Below, one piece after another: positions 33,205 to 44,700 of a stretch of DNA of 64,000 bases. The stretch spans positions 9,339 to 73,338 of the forward strand of contig JBBPIE010000035.1 in the NCBI GenBank assembly GCA_038040485.1, in the 5' to 3' direction. The notes under the pieces are model-generated. The model ran no database searches and was not told where the DNA came from. It saw only the letters and a program-made list of their open reading frames with translations. Each line of letters opens with the position of its first letter. Positions within the stretch are counted from its first letter, which is position 1. The position numbers and the translations under genes are program-made. This stretch comes from Onstottus_B arcticum (GTDB lineage Bacteria > Acidobacteriota > Blastocatellia > UBA7656).

Positions 33205-34704
33205 TCACGGCGAAGTCACGTTGTGCTTTTTGATCAAGCTGTAAAGCCGCGGCCGGTAGAGTCCCAAGAGACTGGCTGCGGCTTGCTTATTTCCTCTGGT
33301 GCGAATGAGCGCGGCTGATACTACTGCCCGCTCTATATGCCCGAATACATCCACAGGCAGCCCCCCATTTTTTGGATCCGGCACTCGATCCACGATCAGC
33401 CTGCCGATGTCGTCGAACATCACTTCGCCCGAGTTCGAAGTCGCTACATTTTCGCTGCGTTCCACCGGCGCGTCTACGCTGACCGTAGCCGCTCGGGCAG
33501 CCATCGAACTAGCTGCCGCCATTGTTTCGGCGGCCGACTGGCCTAAAGGCAACATATCGATGTTAAGGGTTTCGCCTTTACATAGCAGGACGGCGCGCTC
33601 CAACACGCTTTGCAGCTCGCGCACGTTTCCGGGCCAGGAGTAGTCGAACAATCGCTGATAAGACTCCTGTGAGATTCTGCCACTCGAGCGCTGATACTTC
33701 ATTGCGAACTCGCGCAGGAAGTGTTCCGCAAGACGCTGGATGTCCTCGACGCGTTCGCGCAACGGAGGCAAGCGAATTTCAATCGTATTGATCCGATAGT
33801 AGAGATCTTCGCGCAAGCGTCCGTCGCGCAAGGCTTCGAGGGGGTCTCGATTGGTCGAGGATATCAGTCGGAAATCTGCTTCCTGCGCCTTCTCACTCCC
33901 CAGGCGATAGTAAGTGCGCTCCTGAAGCACCCTCAGGAGTTTGGGTTGCAGCTCGACCGGCATCTCGGCGATTTCGTCCAGCAGGAGACTCCCGCCTTCG
34001 GCTCGGTTGATGAGTCCGGTCTTGTCCATCGTAGCGCCGGTGAAGGCGCCCTTCGTGTGGCCGAACAACTCCGACTCGATCAGCTCTTTCGGAAGAGCCG
34101 AACAGTTGATTTTAACGAAGGGTTTTTTGGCTCGTATGCTCTTGTAGTGCAGGGCATTCGCGATCAATTCTTTCCCGGTTCCCGATTCTCCGAGGATCAG
34201 AACGTTGGCGTCGGATTCGGCGACGCTATCGATGATCTCGTAGACATCCTGCATTGCTTTGCTGTTGCCGATAATGTCGTAGTAGGAGGTCCGGCTGGTC
34301 AGACGGCCGCGCAGTTCCTTGATCTCTTCAGCCTGTTGGCGGCGTTCGACAGCCTTCTCGATCAAGACCATCAGCTCTTCAAACGCGACCGGCTTCTCGA
34401 CAAAATAGAAGGCGCCCGCTTTTGTAGCTTCGACGGCTTTGGATACCGATCCGAAGCCTGAAACCATGATGATCTCGCTGTCGGGCGATAGTTCCTTGAG
34501 CCGCTTGACGACGTCGATGCCGTCAAGATCAGGAAGCAGCAAATCGGTCAACACAACGTCGAAGCGGGACGTTTCTACCAGCTTTAACCCTTCCTCTCCG
34601 GTCTGAGCCCGCGCTGTTTCGTAGCCCTGCGCCCGGAGATGAAACTCCGCGAGCTCGAGCATTGATTGATCATCGTCAATTATCAGGACTCTTATTTTAG
34701 CCAT
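33205..34704 (-). CDS. NtrC-family sigma-54-dependent response regulator
   Basis: A 499-residue regulator. The receiver (about 1-120) has phospho-acceptor D54 (VLTDLLLPD). The AAA+ domain (about 140-375) has Walker A GESGTGKE (172-179), the sigma-54 contact loop GAFTGA (219-224) and Walker B LLLDEIAEM. A Ser/Ala/Val linker leads to a Fis-type helix-turn-helix (about 455-495, NKQAAASLLGLYRPRLYSLIKK). When phosphorylated it should open sigma-54 promoters. Start ATG 34704 begins exactly at the receiver; longer frames run through an inverted repeat. It is downstream of two hybrid kinases on the same strand, its likely inputs. Confidence 0.95.
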   Translation of the reverse strand: MAKIRVLIIDDDQSMLELAEFHLRAQGYETARAQTGEEGLKLVETSRFDVVLTDLLLPDLDGIDVVKRLKELSPDSEIIMVSGFGSVSKAVEATKAGAFYFVEKPVAFEELMVLIEKAVERRQQAEEIKELRGRLTSRTSYYDIIGNSKAMQDVYEIIDSVAESDANVLILGESGTGKELIANALHYKSIRAKKPFVKINCSALPKELIESELFGHTKGAFTGATMDKTGLINRAEGGSLLLDEIAEMPVELQPKLLRVLQERTYYRLGSEKAQEADFRLISSTNRDPLEALRDGRLREDLYYRINTIEIRLPPLRERVEDIQRLAEHFLREFAMKYQRSSGRISQESYQRLFDYSWPGNVRELQSVLERAVLLCKGETLNIDMLPLGQSAAETMAAASSMAARAATVSVDAPVERSENVATSNSGEVMFDDIGRLIVDRVPDPKNGGLPVDVFGHIERAVVSAALIRTRGNKQAAASLLGLYRPRLYSLIKKHNVTSP

Positions 34705-34729
34705 ATAGGGAAACCTTGTATTCTCTGCC

Positions 34730-34820
34730 CCTGTATGGGCGGCCCTCCGTGGCCGCCCTCTCGGGCTAGGAACCATCTCGCGCGGCAAGAGGGGTGGCCA
34801 CGGAGAGCCGCCCATACAGG
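34730..34820. repeat. Inverted repeat with 34-base arms
   Basis: The arm at 34730-34763 (cctgtatgggcgg...) is inverted at 34787-34820 with about four mismatches and a 23-base spacer. It lies between the hybrid kinase and the NtrC-type regulator genes, so it would form a hairpin in a shared transcript. Confidence 0.8.
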
Positions 34821-34868
34821 CCACCTAATAAGTTGTTAAACCTCAACTGGCGTCGGACGATAAACTAC

Positions 34869-37247
34869 TTACGAATTTGAAATCCTGTGCGGCGCCTCGC
34901 TATGCTTACCCGCGCGGCCGGTCAGGCTTGCGACTACCGTTGCAAGCTCGGCCGGCTCAACCGGTTTGGGAATGTGCATATGGAAACCGGCTGATAGCGC
35001 GCGAATGCGATCAATCGCGCGGCCATAAGCCGTCAGCGCCACGGCCGGAATTCGCCCTCCCTTTTCCGGCGCCAGGTCGCGCACTTGGCCGATCAACGCA
35101 TAGCCGTCGGTCTCCGGCATGCTGACGTCGGACACCAGCACGTCCGGGATTCGATCCAGATCATCCGCGGTCAACACCGCCAAAGCTTCCGCGGCAGAAG
35201 CTACCGGAGTCACCGTCGCGCCGTACTGACGAAGCAGCGTCGCGACCAGCTCTCGGGCATCCATTTCGTCATCAACCACCAGCGCCCACACTCCGTCGAG
35301 CATGGAACCTTCAGTCAGTGACACACCTCCAAGGCCCGCCGGTATCGTCTCTATTGCGTGGGGGCGAACCGCGCGCAGCGGAAGGTTGACGGTGAACGTG
35401 GCTCCGCAGCCCTCGCCCGCGCTTTCGGCCAAGACCGTCCCGCCGTGCAACTCCACCAGTTGGCGCACCAGTGAAAGGCCCACCCCGAGACCCGAATGGC
35501 GGCGGGTGCTTGATCCGTCTGGTTGATGAAACCGCTCGAAAACGTACGGCAGATACTCCGCGCTGATACCCTTTCCCGTGTCGCTCACCGTAATTCGCGC
35601 GTGTGGATCGGCGCGTTCCAGACGCACAACCACTCGTCCGCCTCGTGGGGTGAACTTGATCGCGTTTGAGAGCAAGTTCGAGACGATCTGGTGCAGGCGG
35701 TCCGGATCGCCAGTGATGACCTCTGATTTGAAGCCGAGCGTCTGATGCACGTCGATCTCTTTGGCTTCAGCAGCCGGATGCATCACATCGATCGCGGCTT
35801 CAATCACAGCTTTGAGGTCAACGGGTTGAACGTCGACTCGAAGCTGGCCTCTCGCTATCCGGGCGCTATCGAGCAGGTCTTCGATGAGCTTCTGCTGGAT
35901 TGTGGCGCTGCGTTCTATTGTCTCGGCAGCATGACTTCTCGTCGCTTCATCGGCCTTGCCCGAGCGCAGTATGTTTGCCCAGCCAAGAATCGCGTTGAGC
36001 GGCGCGCGAAGCTCGTGTGAAACAATGGCCAGAAAGGAATCCTTGGCGCGGTTGGCAGCCTGCGCTTCCTCGCGAGCCGCCTGCTCCCTGGCAAACAACT
36101 CGTCGCGTTCTGCTTCTGCATTCTTGCGCTCGGTGATGTCAATGCACGAGCCGATATAACCTTCGAAAGCACCGCCCTTCGAGAACCTGGGCACGCCCTC
36201 AACAAGCACACATCGGTACTCACCATCGTCCCTCCGAAGCCGGTATTCGATGCTGTAGCTCTCGCGAGAGTCAAAGGCCGCGCCATATGTGTTCAAGCAA
36301 CTCTCGTGGTCGTCCTTGTGAATGCCGTCCGCCCACCCGTTGCCTATTTCTTGTTCCAGCGAACGCCCCGTAAAGTCCAGCCACGATTTGTTGAAGAACG
36401 TGCAGAGCTTGTCCGTTCCGGATACCCAGATCATCACCGGAGCGGTATCGGCCATCATTCGGAATCGCGCCTCGCTTTCTTTTAACGCCTCCCTGGCGAG
36501 CTTTCGCTCAGTGATGTCCTTTGCCAGCACAAGCAGCGCGTGCCGGTCCCGGTAAAGAAGTTCCTGCCAGATAATCTCGACGTCGATGATCGTGCCGTCT
36601 TTCTTCTTGTGCCGCCACTGCTCCGCGTTTGGAGCGGCATCGGGTATCTTCGAGATGTACTCCTCGACCGCGGCCACATCTTCGCGGGGCCGAATGTCTC
36701 GGACCGTCATTGCCAGAAACTCCTCTCGCGAGTAGCCGTAGCTTCGAATGGCGGCCTCGTTGACCGCCAGAAACTCCAGGCTTTCGAGATCGATAATCCA
36801 GGTTGGAAGCGAATTGCGCTCGAAGAGGAATTCGTAACGCGCTTCGGTCTCGCGGCGCGCTTCCTCCGCCACGCTCATCCGGAGGAGAGCTTTGATGGTT
36901 GCGATAAGCTCATCCGGTTCTACTGGCTTTGCGAGGTACCCATCGGCCCCACTCTCCAAACCACGCACCCTGTCCTGCCGAGTCGTATACGAACCCGACA
37001 CTTGCAACACTGGAATTGTCGCAGTCGAGCGATCAGCCTTCAGAATGCGGCAGACTTCGTGTCCGCTCATGTCAGGCAGCTTCACGTCGAGCAGCACGAG
37101 CTGGGGCTTCACCTCCGCAACCAGCCGCAATCCCTCGGTTCCGGTGGCGGCCTGGAACACAACAAATCCTTGCTGCTTGAGAAGCTCGCTTGTTGCCTCC
37201 CGGCTGCTGTCGTAGTCGTCCACGTTTACGATCTTGATCTGCGCCAT
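34869..37247 (-). CDS. Soluble hybrid histidine kinase REC-PAS-PAS-HisKA-HATPase-REC
   Basis: A 792-residue kinase without membrane segments. N-terminal receiver with D54 (VLLDVKLPD), PAS domains at about 135-245 and 260-375, HisKA with phospho-site H411 (SHELRAPLN), HATPase (about 515-625, with NAIKFT, DTGKGIS and GLGVGLS boxes) and a C-terminal receiver with D707 (VLVSDVSMPE). It is a cytosolic phosphorelay protein receiving input from another kinase through its first receiver. Its C-terminal two thirds are similar in layout to the kinase encoded upstream, suggesting duplication. Confidence 0.95.
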   Translation of the reverse strand: MAQIKIVNVDDYDSSREATSELLKQQGFVVFQAATGTEGLRLVAEVKPQLVLLDVKLPDMSGHEVCRILKADRSTATIPVLQVSGSYTTRQDRVRGLESGADGYLAKPVEPDELIATIKALLRMSVAEEARRETEARYEFLFERNSLPTWIIDLESLEFLAVNEAAIRSYGYSREEFLAMTVRDIRPREDVAAVEEYISKIPDAAPNAEQWRHKKKDGTIIDVEIIWQELLYRDRHALLVLAKDITERKLAREALKESEARFRMMADTAPVMIWVSGTDKLCTFFNKSWLDFTGRSLEQEIGNGWADGIHKDDHESCLNTYGAAFDSRESYSIEYRLRRDDGEYRCVLVEGVPRFSKGGAFEGYIGSCIDITERKNAEAERDELFAREQAAREEAQAANRAKDSFLAIVSHELRAPLNAILGWANILRSGKADEATRSHAAETIERSATIQQKLIEDLLDSARIARGQLRVDVQPVDLKAVIEAAIDVMHPAAEAKEIDVHQTLGFKSEVITGDPDRLHQIVSNLLSNAIKFTPRGGRVVVRLERADPHARITVSDTGKGISAEYLPYVFERFHQPDGSSTRRHSGLGVGLSLVRQLVELHGGTVLAESAGEGCGATFTVNLPLRAVRPHAIETIPAGLGGVSLTEGSMLDGVWALVVDDEMDARELVATLLRQYGATVTPVASAAEALAVLTADDLDRIPDVLVSDVSMPETDGYALIGQVRDLAPEKGGRIPAVALTAYGRAIDRIRALSAGFHMHIPKPVEPAELATVVASLTGRAGKHSEAPHRISNS

Positions 37248-37301
37248 TTGTCCCGTTTCAGCGTCGAACCGAAATCTCCTGCGTTTATTCTCGCAGGAGC
37301 G

Positions 37302-40300
37302 TCACGACAGGGAAAGCGGCCCGGTGTTCTTTGCAAGCCTTCCAGTCACGCTCGCGAGCACGGTCAGCAGCTCGGCCGGTTCCACAGGCTTGGGCACATG
37401 CATCTGAAACCCCGCCGCAAGCGCCTTCATCCTGTCTTCGACTCGCGCGTACGCAGTCAGAGCCACCGCCGGAATTCGCCCGCCCCGTTCGGCGGGCAGC
37501 GCTCGCACTCGACGCATCAACTCGTACCCGTCGAGCTCGGTCATTTCGATATCCGAGATCAACACTTCCGGTAACCAGTCCGACCCGTCCTCAAGAACCG
37601 CAAGCGCCTCTGCTGCTGAGCCGACGGTTTTCACGTCGGCCTCGCACTCCGCCAGAATCGCGCTAATCAGTTCGCGAGCGCCGGCTTCGTCATCCACGAC
37701 CAGCACGCGCAGGCCGATGAGTTGAGGAGGACGTTCGAGCGTGATCCTGTCCAGCGCAGCGGCGGGATGTGTGCGCTCTTCGGCTGCAACGCCCGCGAGG
37801 GTGATCATCAGCGGCAGTTTGACCACAAAAGTTGATCCGCTTCCAAAGCCCTCGCTTTCCGCGTGTACCGTTCCGCCGTGAAGCTCGACCAGGTGCCGGA
37901 CTATCGCCAGGCCCAGACCTAACCCACCTTGCCTGCGCGTGCTCGAGCTGTCGGCCTGGCGAAAACGATCGAAGATAAACGGAAGGAACTCAGGACTTAT
38001 TCCTTCTCCAGTGTCGCTGACCGTGATTTCGATATGCGAGGCGACGCGCTCCAACCTCACCTGTGCGCTTCCGCCCTTCGGCGTGAACTTTATGGCGTTC
38101 GAGACCAGGTTCCAGACGATTTGTTGTAAGCGGTCGGAGTCTCCCGCGATAGGGCCCGCGTCGGGATCGAGCAGAACTTGAAGCCGGACCGACTTTGCGT
38201 CGGCAGCAGGGCGCACCGCGTCGATGGCGGTCTCGACGATCCCAGCCGGTTCCAGCGTGCGCACATTCAGGCGAAGCTGGCCGCTTATGATCCGTGAGAC
38301 GTCGAGCAGGTCGCTGATAATTCGGTTCTGAGCGCGGGCGCTTCGCTCGACGGTTTCCATCGCTCGGGTTGCGGCGTCCGAATCGAGGTTGCCTTCCCGC
38401 AACAGAGTTATCCAGCCCAGGATCGAGTTGAGCGGCGAACGCAACTCGTGCGAGACGGTGGCGAGGAATTCATCCTTCATGCGATTGGCGGCTTCGGCCT
38501 CGAGCCGCGCTTGTTGCTCGGCTTCATAGAGACGCGAATGCTCGATCGCGACAGCCACGCGGTCGGCTGCCAGTTGCAGCAGCTTCAAGTCGTCCTCGGT
38601 GAAGCTTCGGAATTCCATCGTGTCGACGTGGATGACACCGGTCACTCGCTCCTCGATCATCAGGGGAACACCAATCAACGATTTCGCGTTCTTGCGCAGA
38701 ATCGAGCTTACCACTTCGACGGTCGAGAGGTCATCGATCACCATCGGCGCAGAACTCACGGCGATGCGTCCGGCGACCCCGCGTCCCATCGGCACGCGAA
38801 CTCTGGCTTCCTCTTCGAGACCGATAGCCGCGCGCCCGGTCAGGTACTGGCCGTCCTCGGTGACCAGAAGAATCGCAGCGGCATCGGCGCTCAACAGTTG
38901 CCGGATGCGGTGCAGCATCTCACCAAGCAAGTCCTCCAGGGCGAGGTGGGTTAGCGCGCTATCAGTGAGCGTCTGCAGCCTGCGAACGACCTCCACCGCT
39001 TCTTCCGCGTCCGAGCGCGCCGTTTTCTCGCGCGACAGAAGCTGCTCGCGTTCCTCCTCGGCGCGTTTGCGCTCGGTGATGTCTACCATCAATCCGCGGA
39101 GTTGTTGCGCGCTGCCATCAGTCCCGCGGACGACGAACACCTTGTCATGGAGCCACACGGTTCGGCCGTCGGCAGCCAAAGCTCGATACTCGAAATCGTG
39201 GTCGCGGCCAGTCGCGGTCGCGCTTCGGTACAATTCCATTGCGTCGTCGCGATCATCCGGATGAATGAGGCTGAGCCAGAAGTCCGGCTCCCTGAGCCAT
39301 CGATCCACTGGATAACCCAGGATCGCTTCGGCTCGCCGGCTGACAAACTCAAACTGGAAGGTCGCGGCGTCCGCTTCCCAGACGATTGCGTCCAGGCCGT
39401 GAACCAGGTTGTGATAGCGGATCTCGGCTTCCTCGGCCATCGCACGCAAGCTCTGCTCGCGGAGCAGGAGCTGCTCGCGTTCTTCTTCCGCGCGCTTGCG
39501 ATCGGTCACGTCGTTGGTAAAGCACCGGGAGTGGATGAACCGGTCATCCTCCCACAGCACATTAGAATTGATCAGCACGTTACGGATCGAACCGTCTTTG
39601 GCCCGCAGGCTGGCTTGATAGTCAACAAGGGTTTCGGCGCGCTTCAGCCGCTCGAGGATATCTTCGATCGCGTCTGGGTCCGCGTGGAACTCCGCAAGGT
39701 GATGTCCGACATACTCCTCGCGCGCGTAGCCGAGCATTTCGAGCTCGGCCTTGTTCGCGCGGAGAATTGTGCCGGCTGGCCCGACCCAGTGCAGACCGAC
39801 CGTTGCATTCTCGAAGAAGTCAGCCAGTTCCTCTCGGCTGCGGCGCAACTCGGTTTCGACCCTTTGGCGCTCGGCGATCTCCTTCGTCAGCGCTTCATTC
39901 ACCGCGGTCAAGTCGGCCGTTCGTTCCTCAACCCGCGACTCCAGTTCGTCGTATGATTTCACCAGGTCGCTCTGAGCCTTCTGCCGGTCGACATCCGTAA
40001 CGTGCAGCAACTGGGCATTCCGCCAGATCACGATCATGAACACGACCATGTTTGCCGCTACCAAAAGCGCCACGCCGAACTCCCTGCCATACAAGCCCGC
40101 CTCGGTTCCCGCAACGTTCAACCAGCCAAGGATCGACGGAACGCCGATGACCGCCAGTATCAGGCGCCGCAACATAAATCCCCCCGCGCTGGAGCTTGTC
40201 GCCACCGCCATCAACCCGCGGTCCGGCCGTACGCTCAGGATGCCTCCCGCCAGCAGCAGAAGCGCAAACGCGCTGTGAATGGCCATACGCGGGTTGATTC

Positions 40301-40823
40301 GATAGAGGACTACCACGCCGTAGCTGTAACCAAGAAGCGTGAGCAACGCAATCATGATGGCGGTCAGCGCCAGCAACTCAGCCGGCCGCGCGCCCCGCCG
40401 AGTCTCCAGGTTCAGCATCAGCAGCGCCGCGCCGACCAGCACCAGACTGACCCCGGTGCTCGTGGGCATGCGGAGATCATCCTCGACCTGAATGGGCCAC
40501 CAGTCCATCATTGCGTTCAGGCCGAGCAGCCGCTCGACCAGCGCAGTCAGCGCCATCAACACGACAAGCACCGCGAACGCGCGACCCAGTCCCGCCCGGA
40601 TCCTATGCGGCGCCGGCCCGCTCAACAGCCACAACGCCGCGCCGCCAAGTATGAAAGCGGACGCGCCGCTTGGCACCATTGGCCGCAAGCCGGGAAGCAC
40701 ACTTTTCAAAGTCGCGCTGTCAACTACCCAGCCCACGAGCGTGAGACAGCCAATGAGAATGACCAGGAAGCTTGCGATGCCCGGCAGGCGCCGGGCCTTG
40801 GAACTCAACGCGGAGTTACTCAT
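37302..40823 (-). CDS. Membrane hybrid histidine kinase with MASE-like region, PAS, GAF and receiver
   Basis: An 1173-residue kinase. The N-terminus has about eight hydrophobic segments (residues 13-270), a MASE-like integral membrane sensor. Then come a coiled coil (about 275-330), PAS domains (about 332-445 and 465-590), a GAF domain (about 620-765), HisKA with H792 (SHELRSPLN), HATPase (about 895-1005) and a receiver with D1091 (LISDIEMTE). The stop is 54 bases before the next kinase, so they are an operon with the NtrC-type regulator. The signal is unknown. Two PAS plus one GAF suggest redox, small-molecule or nucleotide sensing. Confidence 0.95.
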   Translation of the reverse strand: MSNSALSSKARRLPGIASFLVILIGCLTLVGWVVDSATLKSVLPGLRPMVPSGASAFILGGAALWLLSGPAPHRIRAGLGRAFAVLVVLMALTALVERLLGLNAMMDWWPIQVEDDLRMPTSTGVSLVLVGAALLMLNLETRRGARPAELLALTAIMIALLTLLGYSYGVVVLYRINPRMAIHSAFALLLLAGGILSVRPDRGLMAVATSSSAGGFMLRRLILAVIGVPSILGWLNVAGTEAGLYGREFGVALLVAANMVVFMIVIWRNAQLLHVTDVDRQKAQSDLVKSYDELESRVEERTADLTAVNEALTKEIAERQRVETELRRSREELADFFENATVGLHWVGPAGTILRANKAELEMLGYAREEYVGHHLAEFHADPDAIEDILERLKRAETLVDYQASLRAKDGSIRNVLINSNVLWEDDRFIHSRCFTNDVTDRKRAEEEREQLLLREQSLRAMAEEAEIRYHNLVHGLDAIVWEADAATFQFEFVSRRAEAILGYPVDRWLREPDFWLSLIHPDDRDDAMELYRSATATGRDHDFEYRALAADGRTVWLHDKVFVVRGTDGSAQQLRGLMVDITERKRAEEEREQLLSREKTARSDAEEAVEVVRRLQTLTDSALTHLALEDLLGEMLHRIRQLLSADAAAILLVTEDGQYLTGRAAIGLEEEARVRVPMGRGVAGRIAVSSAPMVIDDLSTVEVVSSILRKNAKSLIGVPLMIEERVTGVIHVDTMEFRSFTEDDLKLLQLAADRVAVAIEHSRLYEAEQQARLEAEAANRMKDEFLATVSHELRSPLNSILGWITLLREGNLDSDAATRAMETVERSARAQNRIISDLLDVSRIISGQLRLNVRTLEPAGIVETAIDAVRPAADAKSVRLQVLLDPDAGPIAGDSDRLQQIVWNLVSNAIKFTPKGGSAQVRLERVASHIEITVSDTGEGISPEFLPFIFDRFRQADSSSTRRQGGLGLGLAIVRHLVELHGGTVHAESEGFGSGSTFVVKLPLMITLAGVAAEERTHPAAALDRITLERPPQLIGLRVLVVDDEAGARELISAILAECEADVKTVGSAAEALAVLEDGSDWLPEVLISDIEMTELDGYELMRRVRALPAERGGRIPAVALTAYARVEDRMKALAAGFQMHVPKPVEPAELLTVLASVTGRLAKNTGPLSLS

Positions 40824-41798
40824 CAGTCACCATCGATCGCCAACCCTGGGTCGGCATCGTCGCCGGCAAAGGAGGCGGCGGGGCTGCTCTTTGTTTGGAA
40901 GCTAAGCCAGCATTTCGGCCCGCGTAAGCACAAAAGAAAGGGGCGTCAAGATGCGGTGCATTTACCCAGAGCCATGGGGCGATTTTTCAGTAACGCTTTC
41001 CACCAGGCACCACCCACTGCCAAACGATCGCTTGCTCCTATTGCCAGTCGATGAAAGGGGTCGGCTGCATTGTTGACAATCTCGTTTCGAGCCGGCGTTG
41101 ACTTACTTGAGCAAGGCGCGACCTCTCTCCCAAATAGTCAGCTCCAGCCCTGAATCGCACTCCGTGGTCAGCCTGACCCCTTGGGGCTGCACTTCTGCAA
41201 GGCGCGAGCCAGAGCTCTTGTTCACGGTTTGTTTGCGAGGTCGTTGTTCCAGCGGGTGGCCGCATTGTCTCATCGGATCATCGAGAGTCCCAACCTGTAC
41301 TAAGCCGATACGGCTGAGATGGAATTCGTACACAGGGACTGACGACCTTCGCCTCAATCTGCATCGAGATGATAGATAGGACCGACTCTTCGTGTCTGCG
41401 AATGACTGGCGTTTTCGATGAAGGCCCCGCATCGTGCGCGGAGCAGCACGCCTCTATTGCCCCGGTTCAGATCCAGGTTCCTGGCAACGAGGCAGCGTGT
41501 ATGTGATTCGCCCTGTAGGACTCGAAAAGTTTTTTCATTCAAGTGATGACGATTCGCGTAAGGGAGCCGTTGTTGCCATCGAGGATGTGGTGCGCTCATT
41601 ACAGTGGTTCGTTTTGCGTATAGCAGGCCAAGGCAAGCCGATCAGAATAAAAACAAAGTGTGCAGTTTATTCTCAGAGTTGTCTAATATTGAACAGATTC
41701 TCGGCGGCAGCGGAGGTAACATACACTTCAGTTTGAGCCTTTGAGTTGTAGCGATGGGTTCAACGCCGAACTCAGTCCCACTACGGAAAGGGAGTCCA
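40824..41798. other. Region of 975 bases without a convincing gene
   Basis: Upstream of both the divergent kinase operon and the RHS gene. Frames up to about 100 codons exist on both strands but none shows a domain, a good ribosome site or consistent composition. It may hold promoters and decayed sequence. Confidence 0.55.
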
Positions 41799-44700
41799 AT
41801 GCCCTCTATGCCCCCTAAGCAATCTCTTGCCCACAGCCTGTTGTCAAAACGCGCCTTCAACGCACTTCAATCCTGCCATCGAGTTTTCCGCGCCGGCATC
41901 CGAAGAAGGATCATCTGCTTCACGGTTATGTCGAGCCTGCTCATTATGCCGGCACTGGGCTATGGCTTCAGCGCGGCGTCGGCGCTCGCCATGCAGATTG
42001 CCAAAGACACGATCGCGCCAGTGCCGGTTGCGATCGCATGGGTCAAGCGCGTCTTCCGCCGTTCGGCGGTCCCGCAGCGACGCGAAACGACTGCGGACCG
42101 CACTTCAGGCGTCAGTCGCATCAGCATTACGCCCGCAAAAATCGTCGGCTACATTGGCGAACAAATAACCTTTTCGGCGGTCGGCGCCAACTCCGCCGGT
42201 TTGACTATTCAGGGCGTGCAGTTCTCGTGGGCGTCGTCGGATGCCGACAAGCTCCGGATCGACAATTCCGGCACGGCAACTCTAGGGCGGTCTGGGTTGG
42301 TGTGGTTGAGTGCAAGGACGCCGAACGCCTCGGCGCGCGTGCCAGTCCTCATCAGACCGAGCGAACGGCCCGTGCAAACCGACCTTGAGTGGCAAATTGA
42401 TCAAGAGCAATTGAGGCCAGACACTGTTATCACGACCCCAGGCTCCCCCAGTGGAAGCGTGCTTGATTCTATTGTCGACCGTCTTGTGCCGACGGCACAC
42501 GCCCAGTCTGGCGGCGGCGACAGCGCCGATTTTCCTTATGATGAGCTCTGGTCCGAGCCCCGCAACCTGGTCGGCTCACCGCGCAACCGTTTGTCGACTT
42601 CGTCTGCTATTGGGGGCGTTCTACCCGAGGGCAGCAACTTTGAACTCTCCGTGCCGCTCTACGGTCTCCAAGGTAGAGGCGTGTCCGAAAGCGTTGCCCT
42701 GCACTACAACAGCTGCATCTGGTCGCGGCACGGGTCTGCGGTAACGTTCAACGCCGTCAACTCATGGCCGTATCTCGGCTTCAACTTAACCCCAGGACGC
42801 ATCGTCACGTATCCTGATGGGTCGAACACCAAGCTCGTGCTGATCGACTCTGACGGGACGCGCCATTATCTCGGCAGCGGACCGGGTGGTACGTCCACGA
42901 CTTACCAGACCAACGACGGCTCACACATCACTTTTACCGGCAAGGCCACAAACGGTGGGATTATCTACTACAACAATGGCGTGCAGAAAACAGTACAGAT
43001 GATCAACAACCGTTTGCAGGTGACGCGGGTGCTCAATCCAAACGGCAACTACATTACCATCGCTTACAAGTCGCAGTCGGCGCCGACTTGCGGCACGGGT
43101 GGAGCCTACGTTTGGAAGCAGGCGATTGACACGATCACCGACACGCTGGGACGGGTGATCCAGTTCAATTACGACACCTGCAATAATCTGGTCTCGATAG
43201 ACGTGCCGGGTTATGGCGGCACGGCGGGGACCCCTGTGACGACGACCATTGCTCGCTTCGATTATTTAGTGACCTCAAGCGTCTCGACGAGCTTTAGCGG
43301 GCTAACGGTTGAGAACGTGCCGTCTGGCAACTCCGTGGTCCAGTTGAGCCACGTTTACATGCCGGCGACCAACACCGGGTACAAGTTTACCTATTCAGCT
43401 TATGGGATGATCAGCACTGTGTCGCTGCGCAAGGACATGACCTATACCAGCGGCACCGGAGTCATCAGTGACGGCAACGAGAAGGCCTACGTAAGTTTCA
43501 ACTACCCGGCGACTGGGTCATCGCTTACAGACGCGCCGAGCTTCAGCCAGTGGACGCAATACCCTGCGGCGACTTCCGGAGGCACGGCAACGACCAGCTT
43601 CACGGCCAATGGGGGTTTGACCACCAAGAGCTTTACGGTCACCAGCCCGGATGCTTCGACGGTGACGCTGACGCGCTCGAATGTAACCGGAACGGATTTC
43701 GGATTGCTGACGCAGTTGGAATTGAAGACCGGCGGAGGCACTTCCATGTCCAAATCGGTGATCAGCTACTCGACGGATGGCGGCGGACAGCCACAGGTAG
43801 CCAATGTTGTCGCCTATGATGATGCCACGCCGACGGCCAACCAGACGAAGGAGGACTATGATTACGACAGCTATGGCAATGTCACCAACACAAGAGAGTA
43901 CGGGTTCAAGCAGAGCGGCTCATGGGTTGTGCGGCGGCGCACGCGCAATGTCTACAAGACCGACACGAGCTATGTGAACGCATACCTGCGGAATCTGGTC
44001 GTCGAGAACGACTTGTACGACGCTCAATTGGACACGAACGACGCCAATGACGTGCTTGTGGCGAAGACGACTTATACGTATGACGACTACGCCGCGATGG
44101 GCGGAATGGAGAACTACGGCGGTACAACCTATTCAGTGGGCCACTTGTCCAACTATGACACTAGCTGGACGGTGCGAGGCAACAGCACCGGCTCCACCGA
44201 GTATACCGATCTTACGGCGCCGTCGACGATCACCCACCTGCGAAAGATCGATATCTTCGGCAACGTGGTCAAGGAGCAGTTGTCGTGCTGCAGCGAGCAG
44301 ACGATGAATACCGACGATACGAATGGATTTCTTGTCCCCGTAACGATCGTAAGAGGCGATCCGCCAGGAACGACGCTGACTACAACGTATGGATCGGATT
44401 TCAACACCTCATTGCAGATGAGCGTGATGGACCCGAACAGCCAGACCACCACCATCTCGGCGCGAGACGCGGCCCTGCGCCCGACACAGACCGATCTTCC
44501 GACGGGTGTCACCATGACTGCCAGCTATAACGAAAGCACGTTGTCCGTATCAGCTAGCGCCACCTACGACGATGGCGGCACGACGAAGACACTCGTTAAG
44601 ACGACGACGGCTGACGGCTGGGGCAGGCAAATACAGACGGTTGACCAGTATGGCTCACAGGTGAACAGGAGCTACGACAACATGGGATACGCGGTGAGCG

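Noticed and set aside
41098..41736. Small plus-strand ORFs before the RHS gene
   Set aside because: No ribosome sites, domains or regular composition.
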